Shown here: positions 1 to 13,000 of the stretch, one piece after another | How positions within the stretch are numbered: the stretch's first letter is position 1 | Layout of the letters: each line of letters begins with the position of its first letter | Translations under genes and position numbers: made by a program | Notes under the pieces: model-generated | Database searches by the model: none | What the model was told of the DNA's origin: nothing | Seen by the model: the letters and a program-made list of their open reading frames with translations, nothing else | Assembly (NCBI GenBank): GCA_034620365.1 | Contig: JAQGEQ010000179.1 | Span: 744,001 to 808,000 of the forward strand | Direction: 5' to 3' | DNA length: 64,000 bases | DNA from: Pegea sp. RAD2-039 | Lineage: Eukaryota; Chordata; Thaliacea; Salpida; Salpidae

Positions 1-1098
1 TATTAAATTATTTTTATGTTTGCTAATTTAGAAATTTCAACAACATACAATATGTATAATTAAAATATGTTAAAGTAATTTTACAATCTGTTGAAGTTTT
101 TATATCAAAATGTTTAAGGTTCCAAAGCATTAAATCGACAATTTATTTTCTTGGAACAAAATAACTTAATGAGAAGAGGATTTATCAAATCTGCTGTTTC
201 AAATACTTTGGTTTTTTTTCTAAAAATTTCTTGGAAGCTTTTTTTCACTTCAAACAAAGTTGGCATCTATAAGAGGCCAACTGGACATTATTGATTATTA
301 AGAATTTTTTCAGCAATTGTTGGAAGGGTTACATTTTAAAGCTATCTCATAAATATTAAAGATGTCAACTTTTCTCAAAAGCGCTCATTAAATTACAAGC
401 AATTTGAGCAAAAAGCTTTAATAATTACAAATGTAGTTAGATTCTATAATTTACATCAAATATTCATCAACAATTTCGAATTATCGGACTTAACGAGATT
501 GTTTGAAGCTTTGAACAAAATTTGTTTATTTTTTTGGATTTAATTGATTTAAGGGTTCTTCTTCGGTGGTCGAAGATGCCGGGATGTTTCAAACAAAAGC
601 AGTTTGAAGAGAAGTTAGTTGATAATTGAAATTATTTTCGGAAATTATCAATTTGCAGCCAAGCACAAGAGAATTGAAATGATAAAAATACAACAAATGC
701 TTGTCGTCCTTACAACGCTGTTTCAAATTTATTTTTATTTCGTAATAATGTATGATTAATGGAAAAGGTTCACAAGGTGAAAGAAAAGGTAAAAAATGGG
801 TCGGGGGTTGAAAAAGGGATTTATACAACAAACAAGGAAGTGATTGTTAAGTGTGCACATGAAAAGTAAACAAAAATAAAAACTTTCGAAAGAAAACCCA
901 AGCAGAAATAATAAGATGTAAAAAAGTGGGAAGATTATGAAGAGGTGAAGCACCAGAGGGTGACACACAAAATGGAAAGATTCAATAAAGACTAACTAAA
1001 GATGTGAATCTGAAGAAACAAGAATAAGAGAAGGAGGAGCAGAGTGATGAGGAGGTTGCTATTGCGACCAACTAGAAGCGGTGAAAACGCGGTTAGCT
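1..1098. other. Region downstream of the MPRIP stop; probable 3' UTR plus intergenic DNA
   Basis: No gene is recognised. Minus-strand frames here are short and low in complexity. AATAAA-like signals exist on the minus strand (TTTATT on plus near 729-740), but none can be singled out in AT-rich DNA. Confidence 0.4.
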
Positions 1099-4000
1099 TC
1101 AAAGATCTCCGACAAGCGGATATGACTGATGTAGATGCAAGGACCCCAACTTCGCCCCAAATTCTACACAAATATTCTACTTTCAATTAGAATGAAATCA
1201 TTTGTTGAAATGTGCGACATATGCAAATGAGGATGACGTCATCATCAAGTACGGTCTGAATTGGTTCGTTTAACGTTCATCGATTCTTTGCGAGTGAAAT
1301 CAGGATGACTAGGAGACTTACGATAATCTGCAGATTATAAGATGAAGAAGGAAGTTAAAGGGAAGGACGCTACTCACCGTGACTTCGCTGATGAGACGAC
1401 GCAGTTGTGACGTCACTGAAGCGATTGAGTTCCTTCTCGAGCAACTTCTCACGTGACTTTGCCATCGTCATGTCATCGAAGAGCTTCTGTTGCTTCCTCC
1501 GAACAGATTTGATCTCCTGATTTGGATGAAGATCAGATGAAGATGTGAAGATCAGATGAAGATGTGAAGATCAGATGAAGATGTGAAGATCAGATGAAGA
1601 TGTGAAGATCAGATGAAGATGTGAAGATCAGATGAAGATGTGAAGATCAGATGAAGATGTGAAGATCAGATGATGAAGATGTGAAGATCAGATGAAGATG
1701 TGAAGATCAGATGAAGATGTGAAGATGATGAAGATGAAGATGTGAAGATGTGAAGATCAGATGAAGATGTGAAGATCAGATGAAGATGTGAAGATGATGA
1801 AGATGTGAAGATGATGAAGATGTGAAGATGAGATGAAGATGTGAAGATCAGATGAAGATGTGAAGATGAGACAGACGACCTACTTGAAAGTGATCTTCAA
1901 GTTGTGAATTCAATGAAGAATTTTCCTCTTGAAGACATTCTACCTCCGAAGACATCACCCTGATCTTCATTTGTAGCTGGTAAACAAAACGCGCGAGGTC
2001 TTTCTGGTTGCTAGGTAACTCGCCTGGCTCCTCCTGTACAAGTAAATATTAATCTGGAGTTGATCTTCATTCATCAAGACTTACCGCAGATGCGCGATTG
2101 ATTTCTTCAATACGTCGATGAAGACGCTCATTTTCACACTTCAAGCTTTCCAAACGATCTTCTGATCTTTCCTGCTCCTCTAATGACTTCTCTAATTGGA
2201 TGCATTTGAGAGCAAATTGCTTTGAGAGAGTCTAAAAAGAAGACTTTGTAGGAGATGATATTTGCAATGACTTCTACCTCTAACTCCTGTTTCAATCTTT
2301 CAGAGTCTTCTTCATGAGTGAAACGATCCGTATTGAGTAGGGACTCAATTTGAGATTCATGATGTTTCTGCATCACTTCTATTGCTTTTCGCGTGTCTTG
2401 TTTATCGGCTTCGATGAACAATCGATGTTCTTCGCGTAAATGTTCTAGCTCTCTCGCGTGGCCTGATTTCATCTCTTCAATCTACCACAAGGTGGAATGT
2501 GAGAATATTTTTGACATCTAATCGAAGCTCACCTGTTTCTGATGTGCTTTTTTGATGGTTTTGTAACTAGCGTCTGATAGAGTTTTGTCTTCTTTCATCT
2601 GCTGTTTGTACGCGTGTACATGCTTGGCTTGTTTCGATTCCATCTGTAGAAACTACAAGTAGAGATAGGAAGACGAGATAGGAAGAGGTGCCGACTTGTT
2701 GCTGAAGATCTGAGAGCTTCTCTTCTAGTTTCATCTTTTCTTTTTTCACTGCTTGGTGATAAGAGAGGAGTTTCTGGTGTTGATCTGTAAACTGAAAATG
2801 AAGGAATTTAGGAGGTGATAAAGATGAAGATGTCTTCTTTTCACCTCTTTCTCCATTTCATGAATCTTCTTTCGATGGATCTCCATCAGCTCATTCTTCT
2901 GTTTTTTTAATTTCTGAAAAAGAAATAAAACCAGATGAGAAGATCAGAGAAAAATTAGAAGATCATATCAAGATCAGGTGAAGACACAACACCTTGTCGA
3001 AGTCTGATTCATTCGTTTCTTCATTTTTTAATCTTTCTTTTTGAATCGAATCAATTTGAGATTTGTATTTGGACTCTAATTCGGCGATTTTTTGACGTTG
3101 TTCTAAAAATAAAGATTTGTTGAAGATGATAGCTGGGAGAAAAGGCTGTGAAGATTTCATCGAGAAGTTGTTGAAGATAATTTCAGATGTATTTGATAAA
3201 AAAGGGAAAATTATTCAAGTTGAGTTGATGTTGGTTGGATTGCTGATTAACTGGTAGTGGATGAAGGGGGTCAACAAAAGGCTTGAACTTCATACAACAT
3301 CAAAATATACGGATTAAATTTGTTGTAATCAAAGGAAGGTGATCTACTAGCTAGTTGAAGGACAATATTCACAGTTAAGTCATCGATTACGAGCTACTGA
3401 CTACTTGATGACATCACCAACGTTTGATGACGTCAATACACAAAAAGGTTTTAATTTGAAAGATCAGATGAGAGAAAAGTCGAACGCTGATTGGTTGTTC
3501 TCACCATCCACTAGTACTTGCTGCTTTTTCAACATGTCTGTTTCCTTCTTCTTCCAGTTTGATGTCTTTTCGGTGATCTCATCATGTTTCATTCTCTGAT
3601 CTTCTTCATGGTTGAGCTGAAAAGAGATGATAACTAAGAAGATTGAAGACTGATCTTCAGATACTCACCTGCATCTTTTTTATCTCATCATCTTGCTTCT
3701 TCTTTAAAGATGAGATTTCAATCTTTAATTTCTTCTTCAAACTTTCAATTGTAATCAGATGTTCTTCAATTTCCTTTCGAGAACTTTTTCTACAAAAACA
3801 TCCAAAATATCTGATCAAGTCCAGGACTCAAAAGATCAACAAACTTCAACTCCGACATCGTCTTCTTCATCACATCATTACTTTCACCCTCCTTCATCTT
3901 CCACTCTTCTAACTTTTGCTTCAACTCTGAAATCTCCTGAAAGACAAATTACCATTAAAACTTGACAACAGGTAGAGATAAAGAGAAGTTAAAGGACTTG

Positions 4001-7000
4001 GTGACGACAACAATCGAAGACGCGCGACAAACAAAGCAAAATCAGCCACTAAAGGGCAGTAGAGGTTTAATAAAATGTAAATAATAATAGAATGTTGGAA
4101 GAGATACAAAGAACAACTTTACTTAACTACCTACTTCAACACCACTCAAAGTTAACGACTCAGAAAAAGTTGAAATCAAAATATAAAGTTGAAAAAAGTT
4201 GCAAACATTAAATCAGCTCGGCGAGAAATGAGATTTCGCCAAATAAGCGGCTTCGATTTTCTTATTAACCAATCACATCTCTTATTTGAAGTTTTGTTAA
4301 AAATAGATTTGGTTGAAAAATGTGAAAAAGAATTTCGAGAAATTGATGAAATTGAAATTGAAGAAAAAAAATAAGAAATCTCTTCTGATATTTATCTACT
4401 GAACTTGGTGGTTGAGTAATATACTAAGTAAACAGAATATTTGTCCAAGTTTTTGTTTGCATTTTTCATGAAATTGTTCAAATGAAGCAATAAGAAATAT
4501 GAAGTGTTGTGAAAGGTGCATGTGATTGTGTTGGTTTCGTTTGTTGAAATATTTGCAGCAGACATTTCTTCACAAGAACTTACCATAAAATCAGATCGAA
4601 ATTGAATATGTAAACTAATATAGGTAAAAAAGAAATGTTTACTTTTAAAGTTGGTAGAAAGATACTTAATATAAAAGCAACTAGAAGTTGTTGATATAAA
4701 TAAGAAATTGAGAAAAAGCTTCCTTTCTTATCAAAGATTTTTCATCAACTTTTCATTTTGCTCGTCTTTACTACTTTCACATAAAATAACAAAATGGAAT
4801 TGTGTGAGATACACAACAAACAACAACGTGGTTGTACAATATGAAGAAATATAAAGACAAACACTTGTACAAGAAGAAAAACAACAAACTACTTGATACC
4901 TGATCAAGTGAACGTTTCATCTTCTCTTTTTCATGTTTCAATTCTTTAGTAGATGTTTTATAAGCTTCTTCTGATATTCGGGCATTCTTTTCTACATCTA
5001 AATTTCTATTTTTCAAACTACTATTAGCTGATGAGAGAGCTTCGATCTGCAATTGAAGCCAGTGATGACGTCAGCGCGATTCGCGTTCTACAGCTCCTAC
5101 TTTGTGATTATATTCAGATAGAAGCTGATGAAGACGACCTTCATTCTTTTCAAGTTCAATCTTCTTCACATCCATCGCTTGTAGCTCTTCAACTAATTGA
5201 TCAGTCTTCTTCCTGATCTTATTCACCTCTTCTTCATAATCTCGTCGTATTCTGACAATTTCACATTTTTTAATCGAAAGTTTCAAACTATTTAAAAGAT
5301 GAAAACAAACCTGTGAGCGACAAACACAATTTCAGATTGTATAATGGCTTCCATAGCAACCGTCGAAGCCAGATTATCTAAATCATCTTTTCCTTGAGCA
5401 AAGCTAAATAGAAAATCGATGAAATATTTGAAATCGAAGTGAAGATGAAGACCTTCGAATGACGCTATCATCTCGAAGTATTTCAGCAGCAGATTTAATC
5501 AGCGATCGAAAATCGATTGAAACGCAGCTTAGATCAGTCGCTAACTTCTCGAAGAATAGCGCTTCCTGTACAAGATTCTCAGCCTCCTCACCACTTTTTA
5601 TCAATACAGATTGAGCCCCGTGAAGAGTTCCATAGTCAACCTGTAGCAGTTGAAATATTTGTGAATGGAAATTGTTAATTGAGACACCAAAATTGCAATC
5701 AGTGGAGCTTTTCTCCTCACCAAGCTCATATAATTGCAGCTCAATCACTTATATTGCTACCTTCAAATTGCTACTAACCAACTAACCACAGAAAAACTGA
5801 GGAAGTTTTTTGTCAATTATTTCTACAAATCAAATATTAGAGTTGGCGGAATCCTGCCCATCTCAAACAATACAAGGAGTGAATGACTAGTCTAGACTTC
5901 ACTATTCAATCTTAACTTTCACACATTCGATTGATCGATCGCGTAACGACGGTAATCACCTGCTGTTGCCATGGTGACAGCTCGGGATATGAGGAAGCGA
6001 TTGAATCGATGTCAACTTGAACAGCTAGCTTCGAAACTGTTTCTAGATCTTTCATTTTACAAGCATCAACCAGTTCAACGAGCTTACGCATCGCCGCGTT
6101 TGTTTTATGACGTGATTGACCAAGATCGAAGGATAAACGAGAGATACGATCGTTGTAGACCTACACGAGATGATAAACAGCTAACAATTGGAGCAATTCC
6201 TATTGGATGGTAGACGAGCGATTAGGAAGCAGATACCTGTAATGTGTAGGTGATGAGGGAGTGAGCCGCCAGAGCTGTCCCGAGTCCGTTCAGCTCTTCT
6301 TGTTTTGAGATCTGATCTTGATGTAGTGATCCTCTTCGGAGGACATCAATCTCTGCCATCAATGAACCTCCAAGCTTTAATTTACGCGTCATCACGTCGA
6401 CATGCTTCAATAACTTCGATGATGACGTAGTTGTTGCTAGGCAAGGGGATTTGGTGGGACATTTAGAAGATGAAGTCTTTGAAGGCTGGGAGTCAAATTT
6501 GCGGATGGCAGTCGCCATATGAGCAAGCAGAAGAGCTTGGGTGCTGATCTGAGAAAGATCAGGATCAGAAAGATCAGGATGAAGATGAGGAGGAGGTAAT
6601 ACCTGCTTCACTATCAGACTACTTTGTTTGTCGAAATCTTCAGATGAAAAATGAGATGATTTCTGTGTCGAGTTAAGCAAGAGGCTTGCATCTTCATCAT
6701 CAAGACTTTCGACGAGATCCTGAAGACTTTTAATCATCGATTTCTTTGAAGAGCTTGTTGAAGAACAAGAATCAGAAGAGTTTGAGAAGGTTTGAGTGAG
6801 AAGATGAAGTTGATTAGTAATCTCTGTGAGATGAGGATCTCTGCTGGAAGCATCTAAGAGCTTGCTGTGGATGTTCAGAAGACTTTTATGAGCTGAAGTC
6901 CATTTTAATTGGGATCTACAAAGAGATGATGAAGATCAGGAAATTTTAGAAGATAATTTACTCGTGTTGATGGTGTTGTTGAAAGTCTTTAAACTGTTCT

Positions 7001-10000
7001 TTGATGTTTGTGATTGTTTCTGTTTGCTTCGCGAGATCTTCCTCTGCTTGTTGCAGCTGCAAGATTGAAGTAGTCACGTGATCACCAACCCTAAGATGCT
7101 CACCTTCAAATAGTAAGTGTGTCGATCGAAAGGGGAATTACAAGTGAGATTAGCGGGGTTTGCAAGAGCGTTTTCCCGCGCAGCTGCTATCATTTGGCCA
7201 GTCCCTCCCATTTCAGCCTCCAACTCGCTCAATTTGGCCTGATTTGAAAAATTGAAGTTGTCGATGATAGAAAGAGATGACAAATTATTTGATTTAATCA
7301 GAAGATTGTCAAAAGTGGTCGAAAGTGAAACTGGCTTCAAGCACCAGCAGACAACGTTAACTGAAGACGATTAAAAGAGAGGTTAAAGAAGTTTGTACCA
7401 GTAGAGAAGGTAGAAAAGTGATTAAGAAAGACACAAGCGAGGAAGAAACAGATGTAATCACCCTAAAAGTAGTCGGCGGCGGCGGTGACATGGAAACGAG
7501 ATGATCAGTGTCTATATTCTTCATCACTTTCATCTTTTAATTGAATCATGCAAATTAAAAACATAAAATCAAATTTGTTGCCAGAAAGCTGGTTAAAATC
7601 ACTTGATAGTTTGAAAGTTAGCAACCAACCAGTAAAGTACCAGATGTAATGGTCGAATTTTAACCTAAGCTTTTAAATTGAGTTAGATAACAGAGAAGAA
7701 GGAGGAGAAGAAGAAGGATTATTGAAAGATTAGAAAGAAGATCAAGTCTCAGATTCAATAAATAACATTAAAGCATTCTAAATTAGTGAACAAATAAGCT
7801 TACATTTGATGACGTAATTGCTTCTTCGCTAACAGACGATGTTGAAGATTTAATGACGTCACTGTAGAAAAATAAATAAAAAGATAAGATCGCGAAGTTA
7901 CAAGCGCGACTGAACCAGCTTTCCTGGATCAGCAACCAATCAGCAAGCAGAAGCAAGTGACTAGCTGATTAATTGGTAACAGAGTAAGCTACAGTCTCTC
8001 TTGAAACTTATTTGTGAGAAAGTAATCGGAAACCCTGTTTGTCACCTGCAATTGATTCGCTTCTGCATCTCATCCAAATTCTTTTGTAACTTCTTCATCT
8101 TCTTTTCAGTAGTCTCAAGCTCTTCTTTCATCTCTTTTCGATCTTTATTCACTTCTCTTAACTCTTCATCTTGCTTCTTCAATCGATTTTCGATTTCAGA
8201 AAGATTTTCAGAGCTCTTTACAAACACAAAATCAGTCAACCATAAAATGATGACGTCATCATCTCACCTCTTCTTTCAACTTCTTCTGTAGATCACTGAG
8301 TTGCTTCTCATATTTCAGCTGATTATTTTTACACTCAGCTTCTTTCTCTTTTAGCTGCTTCGATAACAACTGAGTTTGTCTGCATCAAAAAATATGAAGA
8401 TGAAAAGAGCGAGACGATCATTTGTTAGTTTATGTTCGAAAATGGACTTTTACTAAAATGCTTCACAAATTGACACATTTTGGTGGTTTAGTGACAAATA
8501 TTATTAAAGTTAAACATTTCATTAATCATTAACTTTTTAGTAGAAGAATAGAATGAAGAATTTAACTAAAAAATGAAACTAATGTTTATATAAATAAGAG
8601 TTTTCTGATAAATCCGAAGATTTATTTCGAAAAGACAATTTCAACATTCAACAATCAGTGATGTAGAAAGTACCTTAGATGGTTGTTGGTATCAGCTTCC
8701 ATCTTATTCTGTTCGTAATCAACTTCTTGTTGTAAGTTACGTAGCTGAGTATTTAGAAGTTGGTACTCGGATTTGGAAATCTTTAATTGCATATTCCTCT
8801 CTTCAATTAGATTGTTTTGTTTCCGCAACTTACCGTCCAAACATAGAATCTCCTTTGAAAACAAGAGTAGATAAGCAAGGAGAGGACAGTTGTTACTTAT
8901 CTACCTTTTTTAAACGTTTGTTTTGTTTTATTATTTCTTCTTTACTATTTTCATCTATACAGACATCATTATCTTCAATATTTAATTTGATCTATCAACA
9001 AAATGAACTTTTTCAGTCACATGTAGTGATGACGTCAACTCACATTTAGGAATCCATTAGAGCTCTCAATCATCTTGTTGTCTTGAGCAACTTCAATTTG
9101 CATTTTTAAGGAATCAATCTGAAAGAGAGATGATCAGTAAGAAAATAAAGACTCCCGTCAAATCGTACCTCCTTTTGAAGCGCTTCAACCAAGCTAATCG
9201 TGGTTTCGCTTCGTTTAGATGATTCGTCCGTCAGCGAGTTAATATCAACATTTTCAATTTTGTTCCAAACGAAATCAAAATTGGATTTCAAATCAAGCAC
9301 ACTGCTCGGTTTGCTCGAATAATTTTGATAAATCTACAAACAGATGAAGATAAGATGAAGAGCGTGTAAAAGGATCTTACTTTTGCTTCTGAGGGTTGTT
9401 CCTTGCGATATCCTTCACTCTGCAAGAAGCGGTGTTAGATGAAGAAGAGGATGAAGATGAGGATGCTCACCGGTTTGTTGGAGAACTGCTTCACGAAGTC
9501 AGCGGCTTCCAGTTTCGACTTTTCGTTCTTTCTGCTCAAAACAAACAATATCTGTTAAAGATCAGAAAGAGATGGAAGATGAAAATCAGATCGCAGAAGA
9601 TCATGAGGAAGATGAAGATCAGATCGAAGAAGATCATGAGGAAGATGAAGATCAGATCGAAGAAGATCATGAGGAAGATGAAGATCAGATCGAAGAAGAT
9701 CATGAGGAAGATGAAGATCAGATCGAAGAAGATCATGAGGAAGATGAAGTTCAGATCGAAGAAGATCATGAGGAAGATGAAGTTCAGATCGAAGAAGATC
9801 ATGAGGAAGATGAAGATCAGATCGCAAAAGATCATGAGGAAGATGAAGATCAGATCGAAGAAGATCATGAGGAAGATGAAGATCAGATCGAAGAAGATCA
9901 TGAGGAAGATGAAGATCAGATCGCAGAAGATCATGAGGAAGATGAAGATCAGATCGAAGAAGATCATGAGGAAGATGAAGATCAGATCGCAAAAGATCAT

Positions 10001-13000
10001 GAGGAAGATGAAGATCAGATCGAAGAAGATCATGAGAAAGATGAAGATCAGATCGAAGAAGATCATGAGAAAGATGAAGATCAGATCGAAGAAGATCATG
10101 AGGAAGATGAAGTCAGATCGAAGAAGATCATGAGGAAGATGAAGATCAGATCGAAGAAGATCATGAGGAAGATGAAGATCAGATCGAAGAAGATCATGAG
10201 GAAGATGAAGTTCAGATCGAAGAAGATCATGAGGAAGATGAAGATCAGATCGAAGAAGATCATGAGGAAGATGAAGATCAGATCGCAAAAGATCATGAGG
10301 AAGATGAAGATCAGATCGAAGAAGATCATGAGGAAGATGAAGATCAGATCGAAGAAGATCATGAGGAAGATGAAGATCAGATCGCAAAAGATCATGAGGA
10401 AGATGAAGATCAGATCGAAGAAGATCATGAGGAAGATGAAGATCAGATCGAAGAAGATCATGAGGAAGATGAAGATCAGATCGCAGAAGATCATGAGGAA
10501 GATGAAGATCAGATCGAAGAAGATCATGAGGAAGATGAAGATCAGATCGCAAAAGATCATGAGGAAGATGAAGATCAGATCGAAGAAGATCATGAGAAAG
10601 ATGAAGATCAGATCGAAGAAGATCATGAGGAAGATGAAGATCAGATCGAAGAAGATCATGAGGAAGATGAAGATCAGATCGAAGAAGATCATGAGGAAGA
10701 TGAAGTTCAGATCGAAGAAGATCATGAGGAAGATGAAGTTCAGATCGAAGAAGATCATGAGGAAGATGAAGATCAGATCGCAAAAGATCATGAGGAAGAT
10801 GAAGATCAGATCGAAGAAGATCATGAGGAAGATGAAGATCAGATCGAAGAAGATCATGAGGAAGATGAAGATCAGATCGCAGAAGATCATGAGGAAGATG
10901 AAGATCAGATCGAAGAAGATCATGAGGAAGATGAAGATCAGATCGCAAAAGATCATGAGGAAGATGAAGATCAGATCGAAGAAGATCATGAGAAAGATGA
11001 AGATCAGATCGAAGAAGATCATGAGGAAGATGAAGATCAGATCGAAGAAGATCATGAGGAAGATGAAGTTCAGATCGAAGAAGATCATGAGGAAGATGAA
11101 GATCAGATCGCAGAAGATCATGAGAAAGATGAAGATCAGATCGCAGAAGATCATGAGGAAGATGAAGATCAGATCAAAGATGAAGAAAAGAAGAGTGGTT
11201 ACCTCATTTCCGCAAAATCGAAGGTTCTCGCGCGCCCATCTCTCTTCCGATCGCGAACTCGCTGCTTCCTTCGCGCGGCTCTTTCCGCATTACTTAACTC
11301 CACTTCGCGCTTCTTAGATGCCAATAGCAACTTCTTCTCCTCATCATCAACAAGCGTCTATTAATCGCACGTCAACATTGCGACTACGTGACGTCATCAC
11401 TGACCACAAGTGGAGCGGAGTCGGTGACCACAACCGCAGCTGGACTCGATGACGTAGTAGACGCACGCGTAATAGCTTCGATCCAGCCTCTTCGGATGCC
11501 AGAAGTGCCAGCGACCAGTTTGTAAACACCATCAGAAGTTTCGATTTGGAATCCATATTGACGCTGGGCTTCGATTTCACGAATCGCGACGAAGGTTGAA
11601 AGGTCAATCTGACCATCTGGTTGCGATGACTACAAACAATAAATAATTGAAGCGTATGATGACGTCATAGGTGAGATGATCACGTGTTCGGATGTGGAGT
11701 CTTTAAAGTAGGAAAGATGGTGATTGGAAAGAAGAAACCAGTGTTTGGTCCAGAGTCCAGTCTGAGGATGGATGCGGGTCAGGAAGCCGTTTTTGACGTT
11801 CAGAAAGTTGGGCTGAAGATAATATAGTAGTTAGAAGGAGTAGCGACAAGGAGAGTGGGGGGGGGGGGGATATTAAAAGGTCAATTGCTAATTGAGATGC
11901 GTTTGTAGCTGGTGGGTTTTCTGATGACAAGTAATCAAATAATTGAAGAAGAAGAGATTACATCCAGGGTGTTGATGAACAAACAAACGAAAGAGTAAAA
12001 GCAGCTTCATGTACAAAATAATGATGTGAAGTTAAAATTAAATGGAAAATAATGAAGTGGAGTTGTACACACTTACTTCTGCATTCAGTTCATCATACGC
12101 TTTACGATCAAGCGATTTCGCTCTTCTAGATGTAGTCCCGGATGTCAGAGAGCTGTTACTACTCTGTGTGCCCTGATATATCATGCCAACATAAAATTCA
12201 ACAAATGAATAGATGAAGAGAGAGAGTGGCATGCAAAAAGATCTTTCGGATGATGTACAGGTGAAGATAAGAAGCAAATAAAGACCTGTTTGGATTGAGT
12301 AGATCTTCGTGAGATGTTTCGACCTCTTTGTTTATCATCTCGTGATAATGATGGTAAATCATTAGCTAATTTGCTGCTAGTTAGTATTTGATGATGGTTC
12401 TCTATTTCTTCAATCCCACTTTTCGTCTAAATCACGTGATAGCGTTGAAACTTCGATAAACAGCGAAAAACTATCGATCATTACCTCGGTTGTATACAAT
12501 GATTTGGGTCTATCTCTTTTCTTAGAGGTTCGAATCCGTGAAAAATTGCTACTGCTATCACCACCAAGTAGCTAAACAAATATCAAGATTATATAACAAT
12601 TCGACAACGCTAAACCACAAAAAAGACCTGTTCACGCGGCTTCTCGTCGATTGTGGGATTATCATCGGTTTTACTGAAACGTTCTTTCATGCTATTTCGA
12701 TGTTTTCTGCGATCAATTAAAAATAGATGAACTTTTCAACTCGATTCGATTTCAATTAAACAAAAGGTGAAGAAGAGTTCACGAAAGCAAAGTGAAACAA
12801 GCAAGTTGCCTGATAAATCATCACTAAAGATTCAAGGGATCATGTGGAAGATCAACATCACAAGATTAGTGAGTAGCTGATGTAAGATGTACAAACCCGA
12901 TTTTGAAAACGGAGTCACCAACTTCCGACAGCAAGTTGTAGCTGGAGAAGGAATCAAGTGAACTGGCAGAACTGCTTAGATGTTTATTTGTTTCAAGAGT

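Noticed and set aside
589..1186. Additional coding exons downstream of the MPRIP stop
   Set aside because: Frames are hydrophobic low-complexity (Leu/Phe runs) and a better-phased terminal exon ends at 1099.
9536..11317. Very long open frames on both strands over the 33-bp array (up to 581 codons)
   Set aside because: They exist because the unit is 33 bp and lacks stops. The array lies within a well-supported intron with flanking exons in phase, and intron retention stops at once.
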